Program-made: the position numbers and the translations under genes
Source of the DNA: CAWKCE01 sp032127035
GTDB lineage: Bacteria > Actinomycetota > Actinomycetes > JAHEKZ01
NCBI GenBank assembly: GCA_963848085.1
Contig: CAWKCE010000003.1
Span: 1,116,001 to 1,180,000 of the forward strand
Length of the DNA: 64,000 nt
Direction of reading: 5' to 3'
Notes under the pieces: model-generated
What the model was told of the DNA's origin: nothing
What the model saw: only the letters and a program-made list of their open reading frames with translations
Database searches by the model: none
In this document: piece after piece, positions 15,761 to 25,122 of the stretch
Layout of the letters: each line of letters starts with the position of its first letter
Numbering within the stretch: the stretch's first letter is position 1

Positions 15761-17169
15761 CCGACATCGCTCGGCCCGAGCTCGACGGCCTGGGAACGTA
15801 CGAGTACGGATGGCGGGACTCCGACGTCGCCGGTGAGACTGCCCGCCGCGGCCTCTCCGAGGACGTCGTGCGCGACATCTCCAGCCGCAAGAGCGAACCA
15901 GACTGGATGCTGCAGACGCGGCTGAAGTCGCTCAAGCTGTTCCGCAAGAAGCCCATGCCGACCTGGGGTGCGGACCTGTCCGGCATCGACTTCGAGAACA
16001 TCAAGTACTTCGTCAAGTCGACCGAGCGACAGGCGGAGAGCTGGGAGGACCTGCCCGAGGACATTCGCATCACGTATGACCGGCTCGGCATCCCGGAGGC
16101 GGAGAAGCAGCGGCTCGTCGCCGGTGTCGCCGCCCAGTACGAGAGCGAGGTCGTCTACCACAAGATCCGGGAGGACCTGGAGGAGCAAGGTGTGCTCTTC
16201 CTCGACACCGACACCGCGCTGCGCGAGCACCCGGAGGTCTTCCAGGAGTACTTCGGCTCCGTCATCCCGCCCGGCGACAACAAGTTCGCCTCCCTCAACA
16301 CCGCTGTGTGGTCCGGCGGGTCGTTCATCTACGTACCGCCCAACGTGCAGGTGGACATCCCGCTGCAGGCGTACTTCCGGATCAACACCGAGAACATGGG
16401 GCAGTTCGAGCGGACGCTGATCATCGTGGACGAGAACTCGTACGTTCACTACGTGGAGGGCTGCACGGCGCCCATCTACTCCTCCGACTCCCTGCACTCG
16501 GCCGTGGTCGAGATCGTCGTGAAGAAGAACGCTCGCTGCCGGTACACCACGATCCAGAACTGGTCCAACAACGTGTACAACCTCGTGACCAAGCGCGCGG
16601 TCGCGCACGAGGGCGCCACGATGGAGTGGATCGACGGGAACATCGGCTCCAAGGTCACGATGAAGTACCCGGGCGTGTGGCTGGTGGGGGAGCACGCAAA
16701 GGGAGAGACGCTGTCGGTGGCCTTCGCCGGGGAGGGACAGCACCAGGACGCCGGGTCCAAGATGGTCCACGCTGCCCCGAACACCTCGTCGACCATCATC
16801 TCCAAGTCGGTTGCCCGTGGCGGCGGCCGCACGTCGTACCGCGGACTCGTCCAGGTCAACGAAGGTGCCCACGGCTCCCGGTCGACCGTGAAGTGCGACG
16901 CGCTTCTGGTCGACGAGATCAGCCGTTCTGACACCTACCCGTACGTCGACGTACGCGACGACGACGTCTCGATGGGTCACGAGGCGACGGTCACGAAGCT
17001 GAGCGAGGACCAGCTCTTCTACCTGATGAGCCGGGGAATGGGCGAGGACGAGGCCATGGCGATGATCGTCCGCGGCTTCGTCGAGCCGATCGCTCGTGAG
17101 CTTCCCATGGAGTACGCGTTGGAGCTGAACCGCTTGATCGAGCTGCAGATGGAAGGGGCCGTGGGCTGA
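15757..17169 (+). CDS. sufB: Fe-S cluster assembly scaffold protein SufB
   Basis: The 470-residue SufB is the core of the SufBCD scaffold on which nascent Fe-S clusters are assembled. It shows the family blocks LQTRLKSLKLF near residue 50, YVPPNVQVDIPLQAYFRIN, HYVEGCTAP with the conserved Cys, the beta-helix region and the C-terminal LSEDQLFYLMSRG. The ATG at 15757 overlaps the sufR stop and follows GAGGAG. sufD follows one base later. Confidence 0.97.
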   Translation: MTDIARPELDGLGTYEYGWRDSDVAGETARRGLSEDVVRDISSRKSEPDWMLQTRLKSLKLFRKKPMPTWGADLSGIDFENIKYFVKSTERQAESWEDLPEDIRITYDRLGIPEAEKQRLVAGVAAQYESEVVYHKIREDLEEQGVLFLDTDTALREHPEVFQEYFGSVIPPGDNKFASLNTAVWSGGSFIYVPPNVQVDIPLQAYFRINTENMGQFERTLIIVDENSYVHYVEGCTAPIYSSDSLHSAVVEIVVKKNARCRYTTIQNWSNNVYNLVTKRAVAHEGATMEWIDGNIGSKVTMKYPGVWLVGEHAKGETLSVAFAGEGQHQDAGSKMVHAAPNTSSTIISKSVARGGGRTSYRGLVQVNEGAHGSRSTVKCDALLVDEISRSDTYPYVDVRDDDVSMGHEATVTKLSEDQLFYLMSRGMGEDEAMAMIVRGFVEPIARELPMEYALELNRLIELQMEGAVG

Positions 17170-17170
17170 G

Positions 17171-18334
17171 GTGAGCACGACAACCGCCGTGCCGCACAGC
17201 CACGGCTTGATTCCGGCGTCCGACCGCGGCGAGCGCTTCCGCGCCACCGACCCCGCCGACTTCTCGGTGCCCACTGGGCGCGAGGAGGACTGGCGTTTCA
17301 CGCCCCTGACCCGCCTGCGTGGCCTGCACGACGGGAGCTGCCAGCGGAACGGCAAGGTCGGAGTCACGGTGTCGGCGCCGAACGGCGCGGTCGTCGAGAC
17401 CGTTGGCCGCGACGATGTCCGTCTGGGCACCGTCGGTACTCCCGGCGACCGAGTTGCGGCGGAGGCCTTCTCCGGTTTCGAAGAGGCGACCGTCGTCACC
17501 GTGCCCCCGGAGACGACGCTCACCGAGCCAGTTCAGGTCTCGGTCCGTGGGCTGGACGCGTCCGGGTCGTCGTTCGGGCATCTGCTCGTCGACGTAGGGC
17601 GCCACGCCACCGCCGTCGTCGTGCTCGACCACTCCGGGTCGGCGACCTATGCCGACAACGTCGAGGTGCGGGTCGCCGACGGCGGCCGCCTCACGCTTGT
17701 GACCCTTCAGGACTGGAACGAGGACGCGGTTCACGCGTCGGCGCACCACCTCCTGGTCGGACGCGACGCACGCGTCGTCCATGTCGCAGTCACTCTGGGC
17801 GCCGACCTGGTCCGCCTGACGCCCGAGGCCCGCTTCGCCGGGCCCGGTGGCGATGTCGAGCTGCTGGGGCTGTTCTTCACCGACCCCGGACAGCACCACG
17901 AGCACCGGCTGTTCGTCGACCATGACCAGCCCCAGTGCCGCAGTCGGGTGAGCTACAAGGGCGCCCTGCAAGGTGCCGGCGCCCACTCGGTCTGGATCGG
18001 TGACGTCCTGATCCGCGCCCACGCTGCAGGAACGGACACGTACGAGATCAACCGCAACCTGTTGCTCACCGACGGTGCTCGCGCCGACTCGGTGCCGAAC
18101 CTGGAGATCGAGACCGGCGACGTCGCAGGCGCCGGCCACGCCAGCGTGACCGGGCGGCTCGACGACAACCAGCTCTTCTACCTGATGTCACGCGGTATTT
18201 CGAAGGTGGAAGCCCGACGCCTGGTGGTGCGAGGGTTCTTCGCCGACCTGCGCGACCAGATCGGTGTCCCCGTCGTGTCGGCGCGGTTGGACGAGGCGCT
18301 CGAGCGCGAGCTTTCCCAAGGAGTGACCGCATGA
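17171..18334 (+). CDS. sufD: Fe-S cluster assembly protein SufD
   Basis: The 387-residue paralogue of SufB partners it in the scaffold. The N-terminal REEDWRFTPLTRL motif and the C-terminal beta-helix with SVWIGDVLIRAHAAGTDTYE and DDNQLFYLMSRGISKVEARR are characteristic. The GTG start lies one base after the sufB stop. The stop overlaps the next ATG (ATGA), consistent with one translationally coupled operon. Confidence 0.96.
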   Translation: MSTTTAVPHSHGLIPASDRGERFRATDPADFSVPTGREEDWRFTPLTRLRGLHDGSCQRNGKVGVTVSAPNGAVVETVGRDDVRLGTVGTPGDRVAAEAFSGFEEATVVTVPPETTLTEPVQVSVRGLDASGSSFGHLLVDVGRHATAVVVLDHSGSATYADNVEVRVADGGRLTLVTLQDWNEDAVHASAHHLLVGRDARVVHVAVTLGADLVRLTPEARFAGPGGDVELLGLFFTDPGQHHEHRLFVDHDQPQCRSRVSYKGALQGAGAHSVWIGDVLIRAHAAGTDTYEINRNLLLTDGARADSVPNLEIETGDVAGAGHASVTGRLDDNQLFYLMSRGISKVEARRLVVRGFFADLRDQIGVPVVSARLDEALERELSQGVTA

Positions 18335-18645
18335 GCTTCTCCGTCGCCTGCAACCTGGACGACCTCAGTGAGTCGACGCCGCATCAGGCCGTGGTTGACG
18401 GCGTCGCCGTCGCGGTCGTCAAAGTGGCCGAAGAGGTCTTCGCGGTGAACGACATCTGCTCGCACGGCCAGGTTTCGCTGTCCGAGGGGGAGGTCGACGA
18501 CTGCACACTCGAGTGCTGGTTGCACGGCTCCCGGTTCGACCTGCGTACCGGCGCCGCTTTGTCCCTGCCCGCCACCGAACCGGTGCCCGTGTACCCGGTG
18601 AAGGTCGAGGACGGAAAGGTCCTCGTCTCTGTCCAGGAGTCCTGA
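18331..18645 (+). CDS. Rieske [2Fe-2S] ferredoxin of the suf operon
   Basis: The 104-residue protein is a single Rieske domain. The cluster ligands are in CSHGQVSL (about residue 45) and CWLHGSRFD (about residue 64), giving the Cys-X-His...Cys-X2-His pattern of biphenyl dioxygenase-type ferredoxins. The gene sits between sufD and sufC, as in many actinobacteria, and overlaps sufD by four bases. It probably supplies electrons or serves as a cluster carrier; the exact role is not established. Confidence 0.92.
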   Translation: MSFSVACNLDDLSESTPHQAVVDGVAVAVVKVAEEVFAVNDICSHGQVSLSEGEVDDCTLECWLHGSRFDLRTGAALSLPATEPVPVYPVKVEDGKVLVSVQES

Positions 18646-18647
18646 CC

Positions 18648-19421
18648 ATGACTGTGCTTGAAGTACGTGACCTCCACGTCTCCGTCGAGGCTGACGGCGG
18701 CGCCCGTCCCATCCTGCGAGGTGTCGACCTCACCATTCGCAGCGGTGAGACGCACGCCCTCATGGGGCCTAACGGCTCGGGCAAGTCCACGCTGGCGTAC
18801 GCCGTGGCGGGCCACCCGAAGTACACCGTGACCAGCGGGGGCATCACCGTCGACGGCGCGGACATCCTCGAGATGACTGTGGACGAGCGGGCACGCGCCG
18901 GCCTGTTCCTCGCCATGCAGTACCCGGTGGAGATCCCTGGCGTCTCGGTGTCCAACTTCCTGCGGACGGCTGCGACGTCCGTCCGCGGCGAGGCGCCCAA
19001 GCTCCGGCTGTGGGTGAAAGAGGTTCGCGCGGCGATGGATGAGCTGTCCATGGACCCGTCGTTCGCCGAGCGCAACGTCAACGTCGGGTTCTCCGGCGGG
19101 GAGAAGAAGCGGTCAGAGGTGCTGCAGCTGGAGCTGCTCCAGCCCAAGATCGCCATCCTGGACGAGATCGACTCCGGTCTGGACGTCGACGCGCTCAAGG
19201 TCGTCGCGGACGGCATCAACCGCATCGGGGCCACGGGTGAGACCGGCGTCATGCTCATCACGCACTACACCCGCATCCTGCGCTACGTGAAGCCCGACCA
19301 CGTTCACGTCTTCCTGGATGGCCGCATCGTCGAGGCGGGCGGCCCCGACCTCGCAGATCGGCTCGAGGCCGACGGCTACGAGCCGTTCGCCCCCGCCGCC
19401 GCGGAGCCGGCCGGACGGTGA
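18648..19421 (+). CDS. sufC: Fe-S cluster assembly ATPase SufC
   Basis: This 257-residue ABC-type ATPase drives conformational change in SufBCD. Walker A is MGPNGSGKST, the SufC-type signature is FSGGEKKR, Walker B is AILDEIDSGLD and the switch His is in ITHYTRIL. The SufC-specific LFLAMQYPVEIPGV segment is present. The ATG at 18648 is two bases after the Rieske gene; longer in-frame starts would overlap that gene and lack similarity. Confidence 0.97.
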   Translation: MTVLEVRDLHVSVEADGGARPILRGVDLTIRSGETHALMGPNGSGKSTLAYAVAGHPKYTVTSGGITVDGADILEMTVDERARAGLFLAMQYPVEIPGVSVSNFLRTAATSVRGEAPKLRLWVKEVRAAMDELSMDPSFAERNVNVGFSGGEKKRSEVLQLELLQPKIAILDEIDSGLDVDALKVVADGINRIGATGETGVMLITHYTRILRYVKPDHVHVFLDGRIVEAGGPDLADRLEADGYEPFAPAAAEPAGR

Positions 19422-20704
19422 CCACCTCGACGACCGACGTCGAGCTCGACGTCGAGCGCATCAGGCGGGACTTCCCGATCCTGCAGCGGACGGTGCGCGA
19501 CAACAAGCCGCTGGTCTACCTCGACAGCGGCGCCACCTCGCAGAAGCCGCTGGCCGTCCTGGACGCGGAGCGGGTGTTCGCCCTCCGGCACAACGCGCCG
19601 GTCCACCGGGGTGCCTACCAGCTGGCCGAGGAGGCCACCGACGCCTACGAGGCCGCCCGGTCAGCGGTGGCCGGCTTCGTCGGCGCCCAGTTCGACGAGA
19701 TCGTGTTCACCAAGAACGCCACCGAGGCCATCAACCTGGTGGCCTACGCCCTGGGCAACGCTGCCACGAGCGGCCCGGAGTCGGATCGGTTCCGGATCGG
19801 TCCCGGCGACCGCATCGTCGTCACTGAGATGGAGCACCACGCCAACCTCGTCCCGTGGCAACAGCTGGCCTCGCGCACAGGTGCGGAGCTCGCCTGGCTC
19901 GGCCTGACGGACGACGGCCGCCTCGACCTCGACGACCTGGACCGCGTCGTCGACGAGCGCACGAAGGTGCTCGCTTTCGTGCACCAGAGCAACATCCTGG
20001 GCACCGTGAACCCGGTGGACGTCCTGGTCCGCCGGGCCCGGCAGGTCGGCGCGCTGGTCGTGCTTGACGCGTGCCAGTCAGTGCCGCACGGACCCGTCGA
20101 CTTCGGTGCCCTCGACGTGGACTTCGCCGCCTTCTCCGGCCACAAGATGCTCGGCCCCACCGGCGTGGGCGTCCTCTGGGGGCGCCGTCCCCTGCTCGAG
20201 ACCCTGCCCCCGTTCCTGACGGGCGGGTCGATGATCGAGACCGTTCGGATGGAGGGCAGCACCTTCGCTCCGCCCCCGCAGCGCTTCGAGGCCGGAACCC
20301 CGGCCGTCGCCCAGGCGGTGGGCCTCGGCGCGGCCGTGGCCTATCTGACGGGACTCGGGATGTCCGCGGTCGCCGCGCACGAGCGTCGGCTGACCGCCTA
20401 CGCGCTGGAACAGCTGGCGACCGTTCCCGGGCTCCGGATCATCGGGCCGGAAACACTGCAGGACCGGGGCGGAGCGATCTCGTTCGCGGTGGCGGGCATC
20501 CACCCGCACGACCTCGGGCAGGTCCTGGACGACCGGGGGGTTGCGGTGCGCGTGGGCCACCACTGCGCGTGGCCGGTGTGCCGTCGCTACGGCGTCCCGG
20601 CCACCACGCGGGCGTCCTTCCACGTCTACACCCAGCTCGACGAGGTGGACCACCTCGTCGCGGGAGTGCGGGCGGCACAGGAGTTCTTCGGGGAGCGGCG
20701 GTGA
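19418..20704 (+). CDS. sufS: Cysteine desulfurase SufS
   Basis: The 428-residue PLP enzyme mobilises sulfur from L-cysteine as a persulfide for cluster assembly. The PLP Lys is in AFSGHKMLGPTG near residue 244, and the catalytic Cys is in VRVGHHCAWPVCRRYG near 385, the group II (SufS) context. The GTG start overlaps the sufC stop (GTGA), and its stop overlaps the sufU start in the same way. Confidence 0.97.
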   Translation: MTTSTTDVELDVERIRRDFPILQRTVRDNKPLVYLDSGATSQKPLAVLDAERVFALRHNAPVHRGAYQLAEEATDAYEAARSAVAGFVGAQFDEIVFTKNATEAINLVAYALGNAATSGPESDRFRIGPGDRIVVTEMEHHANLVPWQQLASRTGAELAWLGLTDDGRLDLDDLDRVVDERTKVLAFVHQSNILGTVNPVDVLVRRARQVGALVVLDACQSVPHGPVDFGALDVDFAAFSGHKMLGPTGVGVLWGRRPLLETLPPFLTGGSMIETVRMEGSTFAPPPQRFEAGTPAVAQAVGLGAAVAYLTGLGMSAVAAHERRLTAYALEQLATVPGLRIIGPETLQDRGGAISFAVAGIHPHDLGQVLDDRGVAVRVGHHCAWPVCRRYGVPATTRASFHVYTQLDEVDHLVAGVRAAQEFFGERR

Positions 20705-21174
20705 AGCTCGAGCAGATGTACCAGGAGATCATCCTGGACCACTACCGGAACCCGCTCCACCAGGGTTTGCGCGAGCCATACGCCGCCGAGGTCCACCACG
20801 TGAACCCCACCTGCGGTGACGAGCTGACCCTGCGGGTCGATCTCGCGGGGCCGGCTGACCAGGTGGTCATCGGCGATGTGTCGTACAAGGCGCAGGGGTG
20901 CTCGATCAGCCAGGCATCGACCTCGGTGATGTCGGACTTGGTGATCGGGCGCTCTCCGGTCGAGGCGCTGTCCATCCAGGGCGCGTTCCTCGAGCTCATG
21001 CACGGTCGCGGCACCGTCGCACCGGACGAGGAGGTCCTGCAGGACGCAGTGGCGTTCGAGGGCGTCGCGCAGTACCCGGCACGGGTGAAGTGCGCGCTGC
21101 TGGGATGGATGGCGCTCAAGGATGCGTTGGCCAAGGCACTGGGGGACCGAACCGCCCCCTCGACGAAGGACTGA
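20701..21174 (+). CDS. sufU: Zinc-dependent sulfurtransferase SufU
   Basis: This 157-residue IscU-like protein accepts persulfide sulfur from SufS in Gram-positive systems. The zinc ligands are visible in NPTCGDELTL (Cys and Asp), KAQGCSISQAS and RVKCALLGW. The GTG start overlaps the sufS stop. The length and the insertion between the second and third Cys are normal for SufU rather than IscU. Confidence 0.95.
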   Translation: MKLEQMYQEIILDHYRNPLHQGLREPYAAEVHHVNPTCGDELTLRVDLAGPADQVVIGDVSYKAQGCSISQASTSVMSDLVIGRSPVEALSIQGAFLELMHGRGTVAPDEEVLQDAVAFEGVAQYPARVKCALLGWMALKDALAKALGDRTAPSTKD

Positions 21175-21177
21175 GGC

Positions 21178-21516
21178 ATGACCGACACCACAGCACCCGA
21201 GCACCCGTCGCAGGATGACCTCACGGAGGCCATGCGCGACGTCGTCGACCCCGAGCTTGGGATCAACGTCGTCGACCTCGGGCTGGTGTACGGCGTCACC
21301 GTGGATGAGGGGGAGCAGCGCGTCGCCGTGGTGGACATGACCCTGACGTCTGCCGCATGTCCGCTGACCGATGTCATCGAGGACCAGACGCGGGTAGCCC
21401 TCCACGGTCTGGTGGACGACGTCCGCATCAACTGGGTGTGGATGCCGCCGTGGGGCCCGGACAAGATCACCGACGACGGCCGCGAGCAGCTGCGGGCGCT
21501 GGGATTCAACGTCTGA
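21178..21516 (+). CDS. sufT: SufT/MIP18-family Fe-S maturation protein (DUF59)
   Basis: The 112-residue DUF59 protein closes the suf operon, as Rv1466 does in mycobacteria. Conserved blocks are DVVDPELGINVVDLGLVYGV and LTSAACPLTD with its Cys, followed by VWMPPWGPDKITDDGR. Family members assist Fe-S protein maturation. The start is 3 bases after the sufU stop. Confidence 0.92.
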   Translation: MTDTTAPEHPSQDDLTEAMRDVVDPELGINVVDLGLVYGVTVDEGEQRVAVVDMTLTSAACPLTDVIEDQTRVALHGLVDDVRINWVWMPPWGPDKITDDGREQLRALGFNV

Positions 21517-21537
21517 ACCCGGTTGGTGTGCAGTCGG

Positions 21538-22428
21538 CTAGCTGAAGGTGTCGCAGGCGGACGCGGCTCCTGACTGGTAGCCGGTCAGATACCAGGTCCG
21601 TCGCTGCTCGGCGGAGCCATGGGTCCACCCCTCCGGGTCCACCCGGCCCTGGGTCTGACGCTGGATCCGGTCGTCGCCGACGGCGGCGGCCGCGTCCTGG
21701 GCCTGCTGCAGCTCGGCATCGGTCACCGTCAGGTTGCCGCCGTCGGCAGCCAAACGGCCCCAGACGCCCGCCAAGCAGTCGGCCTGCAGCTCGAGCGCGA
21801 CCGACAGCTGGTTGGCTCGGCCCGGATTCTGCCGCTGCAGCCGGCGCATCTGGGGCTCGATTCCCCAGACCGTCTGCAGGTGGTGGCCGTACTCGTGGGC
21901 CAAGATGTACGCCTGCGCGTAGCGGCCCTCGGCCCCGAACTGCGCCTGGAGCTGCGCCAGGAATGCCAGGTCGAAGTAGATCCGCTCGTCAGCGGGACAG
22001 TAGAACGGGCCGACCTGGGCGCTGGCCTGACCACACCCGGTGGCGACCACGCCGTCGAAGAACGCCAGCCGCGGGGGTCGGTAGCCCTGGTCCGACACAC
22101 TCGTTGACCAGACCTCGTCCGCCTCGTTGTACACCTTCACCAGGAAGCAGTCGTCGTAGGCGTCGATGGCCCCCTCGGTGGCGCACCGCTCCGCCAGGTC
22201 GCTGGCGGGCACCGTCCCAGGCTGATTGCCGATCGCTCCGGAGTTCAGCTGGGACAGGTCGAACGCCCCCGGCGGCAGGCCGCCGCCATCCGACAGAACG
22301 TTGAGGAGCACCACGACCACGAACGCCAGGACTCCGGCCCCACCGCCGAGGGCAAGGCCCCCGCGACCGCGGCGCCCTCTCAGGTCGTCGACCCCGGAGG
22401 TGTCGACCTGCTCGTCGTCGAACTTCAT
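21538..22428 (-). CDS. Neutral zinc metallopeptidase, YpfJ/KPN_02809 family
   Basis: The 296-residue protein has a short cytoplasmic N-terminus, one transmembrane anchor (about residues 26-46) and an extracytoplasmic peptidase domain. The HEYGHH zinc motif near residue 178 and the downstream LELQADCLAGVW region fit the family. Two to four Cys in the exported part could form disulfides. The substrate is unknown. It is convergent with sufT and divergent from the ABC-F gene. A GA/G-rich ribosome-binding sequence precedes the ATG. Confidence 0.9.
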   Translation of the reverse strand: MKFDDEQVDTSGVDDLRGRRGRGGLALGGGAGVLAFVVVVLLNVLSDGGGLPPGAFDLSQLNSGAIGNQPGTVPASDLAERCATEGAIDAYDDCFLVKVYNEADEVWSTSVSDQGYRPPRLAFFDGVVATGCGQASAQVGPFYCPADERIYFDLAFLAQLQAQFGAEGRYAQAYILAHEYGHHLQTVWGIEPQMRRLQRQNPGRANQLSVALELQADCLAGVWGRLAADGGNLTVTDAELQQAQDAAAAVGDDRIQRQTQGRVDPEGWTHGSAEQRRTWYLTGYQSGAASACDTFS

Positions 22429-22446
22429 GGACGGCCCCCCTCGCTC

Positions 22447-22452
22447 TACACT
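22447..22452 (+). promoter_or_regulatory. -10 element of the ABC-F transcript
   Basis: TACACT ends six bases before an ATG at 22459 that opens a six-codon reading frame, the same spacing as other leaderless starts here. Confidence 0.45.
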
Positions 22453-22458
22453 CGACCC

Positions 22459-22479
22459 ATGCCCCGAACTGCTCCCTGA
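22459..22479 (+). promoter_or_regulatory. Possible leader peptide upstream of the ABC-F gene
   Basis: ATG CCC CGA ACT GCT CCC TGA encodes M-P-R-T-A-P followed by a stop, 55 bases before the ABC-F ATG. Several antibiotic-responsive ABC-F genes are controlled by ribosome stalling on short upstream frames. The idea is inference from position, the proline-rich content and the leaderless -10. Confidence 0.35.
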
Positions 22480-22534
22480 CGGCGCTGCACCCGCCCGCGC
22501 CCGCCGATCCTTTCAGCCCAGGAGCAGACCGCCC

Positions 22535-24133
<1,599 letters not shown>

Positions 24134-24149
24134 CCTCGGTGGCTGCGGC

Positions 24150-24164
24150 TGGGCCCATGGCCCA
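24150..24164. repeat. Inverted repeat after the ABC-F gene
   Basis: TGGGCC and GGCCCA flank CAT, a perfect 6-3-6 palindrome 17 bases after the ABC-F stop and 44 bases before the next ATG. It may be a terminator stem or an operator for the downstream gene. Confidence 0.35.
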
Positions 24165-24207
24165 TGATCGGTGTCCAGCGGATCCGCACCGGTTCGGAGG
24201 GGGAACG

Positions 24208-25059
24208 ATGGCCGAGACAACCAAGGGTCGTCACATCACGGGGGTGACCCGCGCCACGCTCCCGCCCGACCTGGTCCGCGACCTCGGCGACGTGTCGATC
24301 CAGGTCCGGCTCGACGCGCCGGTACTCCGGGTCACCCTTGCCGCGCCGGATCGCCGGAACGTGCAGACGCCGGCAACCTGGCATGCACTCGCCCGGCTGG
24401 GGCAGGCCATCCCCGAGTCTGTTCAGGTCGTGGTGCTGGACGCACTGGGGCCGTCGTTCTCCGCCGGGCTCGACCGGGCTTTCCTGTCTGACGAGACGTC
24501 CCCGGACGGGAGGGGGCTGCCCAGCTTGGCCGGCCTCGACGACGAGACGCTCGACGGCGAGATCGCGCTGTTCCAGCAGGCCTTCACCTGGTGGCACCGA
24601 CCGGACCTCGTGTCGGTCGCTGTGGTCCAGGGCCACGCGGTGGGGGCCGGCTGCCAGCTGGCACTTGCCTGCGACCTGCGAGTCGCCTCCCACGACGCCG
24701 TCCTTGCGCTGGCCGAGGTCCGGCTGGGGCTGGTGCCGGACCTCGGTGGCACCCGGCGGCTGGTCGACCTCGTCGGACCTTCCCGCGCCATCGATGTGGC
24801 AGTGTCCGGTCGGTTCGTCGTCGCGCACGAGGCCTTCGCCATGGGTCTGGTGGACCGGCTGGTAGCGCCTGAGGAGCTTGCCGACACCGTTTCAGCAGTG
24901 GTGGCGGACTTCCTCGCCGCGGACCCGGTCGCTCGCCGGGCAGCAAAGCTCCTGGTCCGAGACGCTGCCTCCCGAACGGTGGGAGAGCAGCTCGCCGCCG
25001 AGCGAGCCGCCCAGCTGCCGCTCATCAGACGGCTTGCCTCCCGTTCGCCGTCGGCGTAG
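24208..25059 (+). CDS. Enoyl-CoA hydratase/isomerase family protein
   Basis: The 283-residue crotonase-fold protein has the oxyanion-hole segments LGPSFSAGLDRAF near residue 88 and QGHAVGAGCQLALACDLRVAS near 145. The ALAEVRLGLVPDLGGTRRL block carries a Glu at the position that is catalytic in hydratases. It probably acts on an acyl-CoA thioester, but the substrate is unknown. The ATG follows GGAGGGGG. Its pairing with the ABC-F gene parallels the mycobacterial echA12 region. Confidence 0.9.
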   Translation: MAETTKGRHITGVTRATLPPDLVRDLGDVSIQVRLDAPVLRVTLAAPDRRNVQTPATWHALARLGQAIPESVQVVVLDALGPSFSAGLDRAFLSDETSPDGRGLPSLAGLDDETLDGEIALFQQAFTWWHRPDLVSVAVVQGHAVGAGCQLALACDLRVASHDAVLALAEVRLGLVPDLGGTRRLVDLVGPSRAIDVAVSGRFVVAHEAFAMGLVDRLVAPEELADTVSAVVADFLAADPVARRAAKLLVRDAASRTVGEQLAAERAAQLPLIRRLASRSPSA

Positions 25060-25122
25060 CCGTCGGGGGAGCAAACGACCTCCGCCGGGTGTTGTGGCGG
25101 CTGACCGAGGGGAGACCACCGC

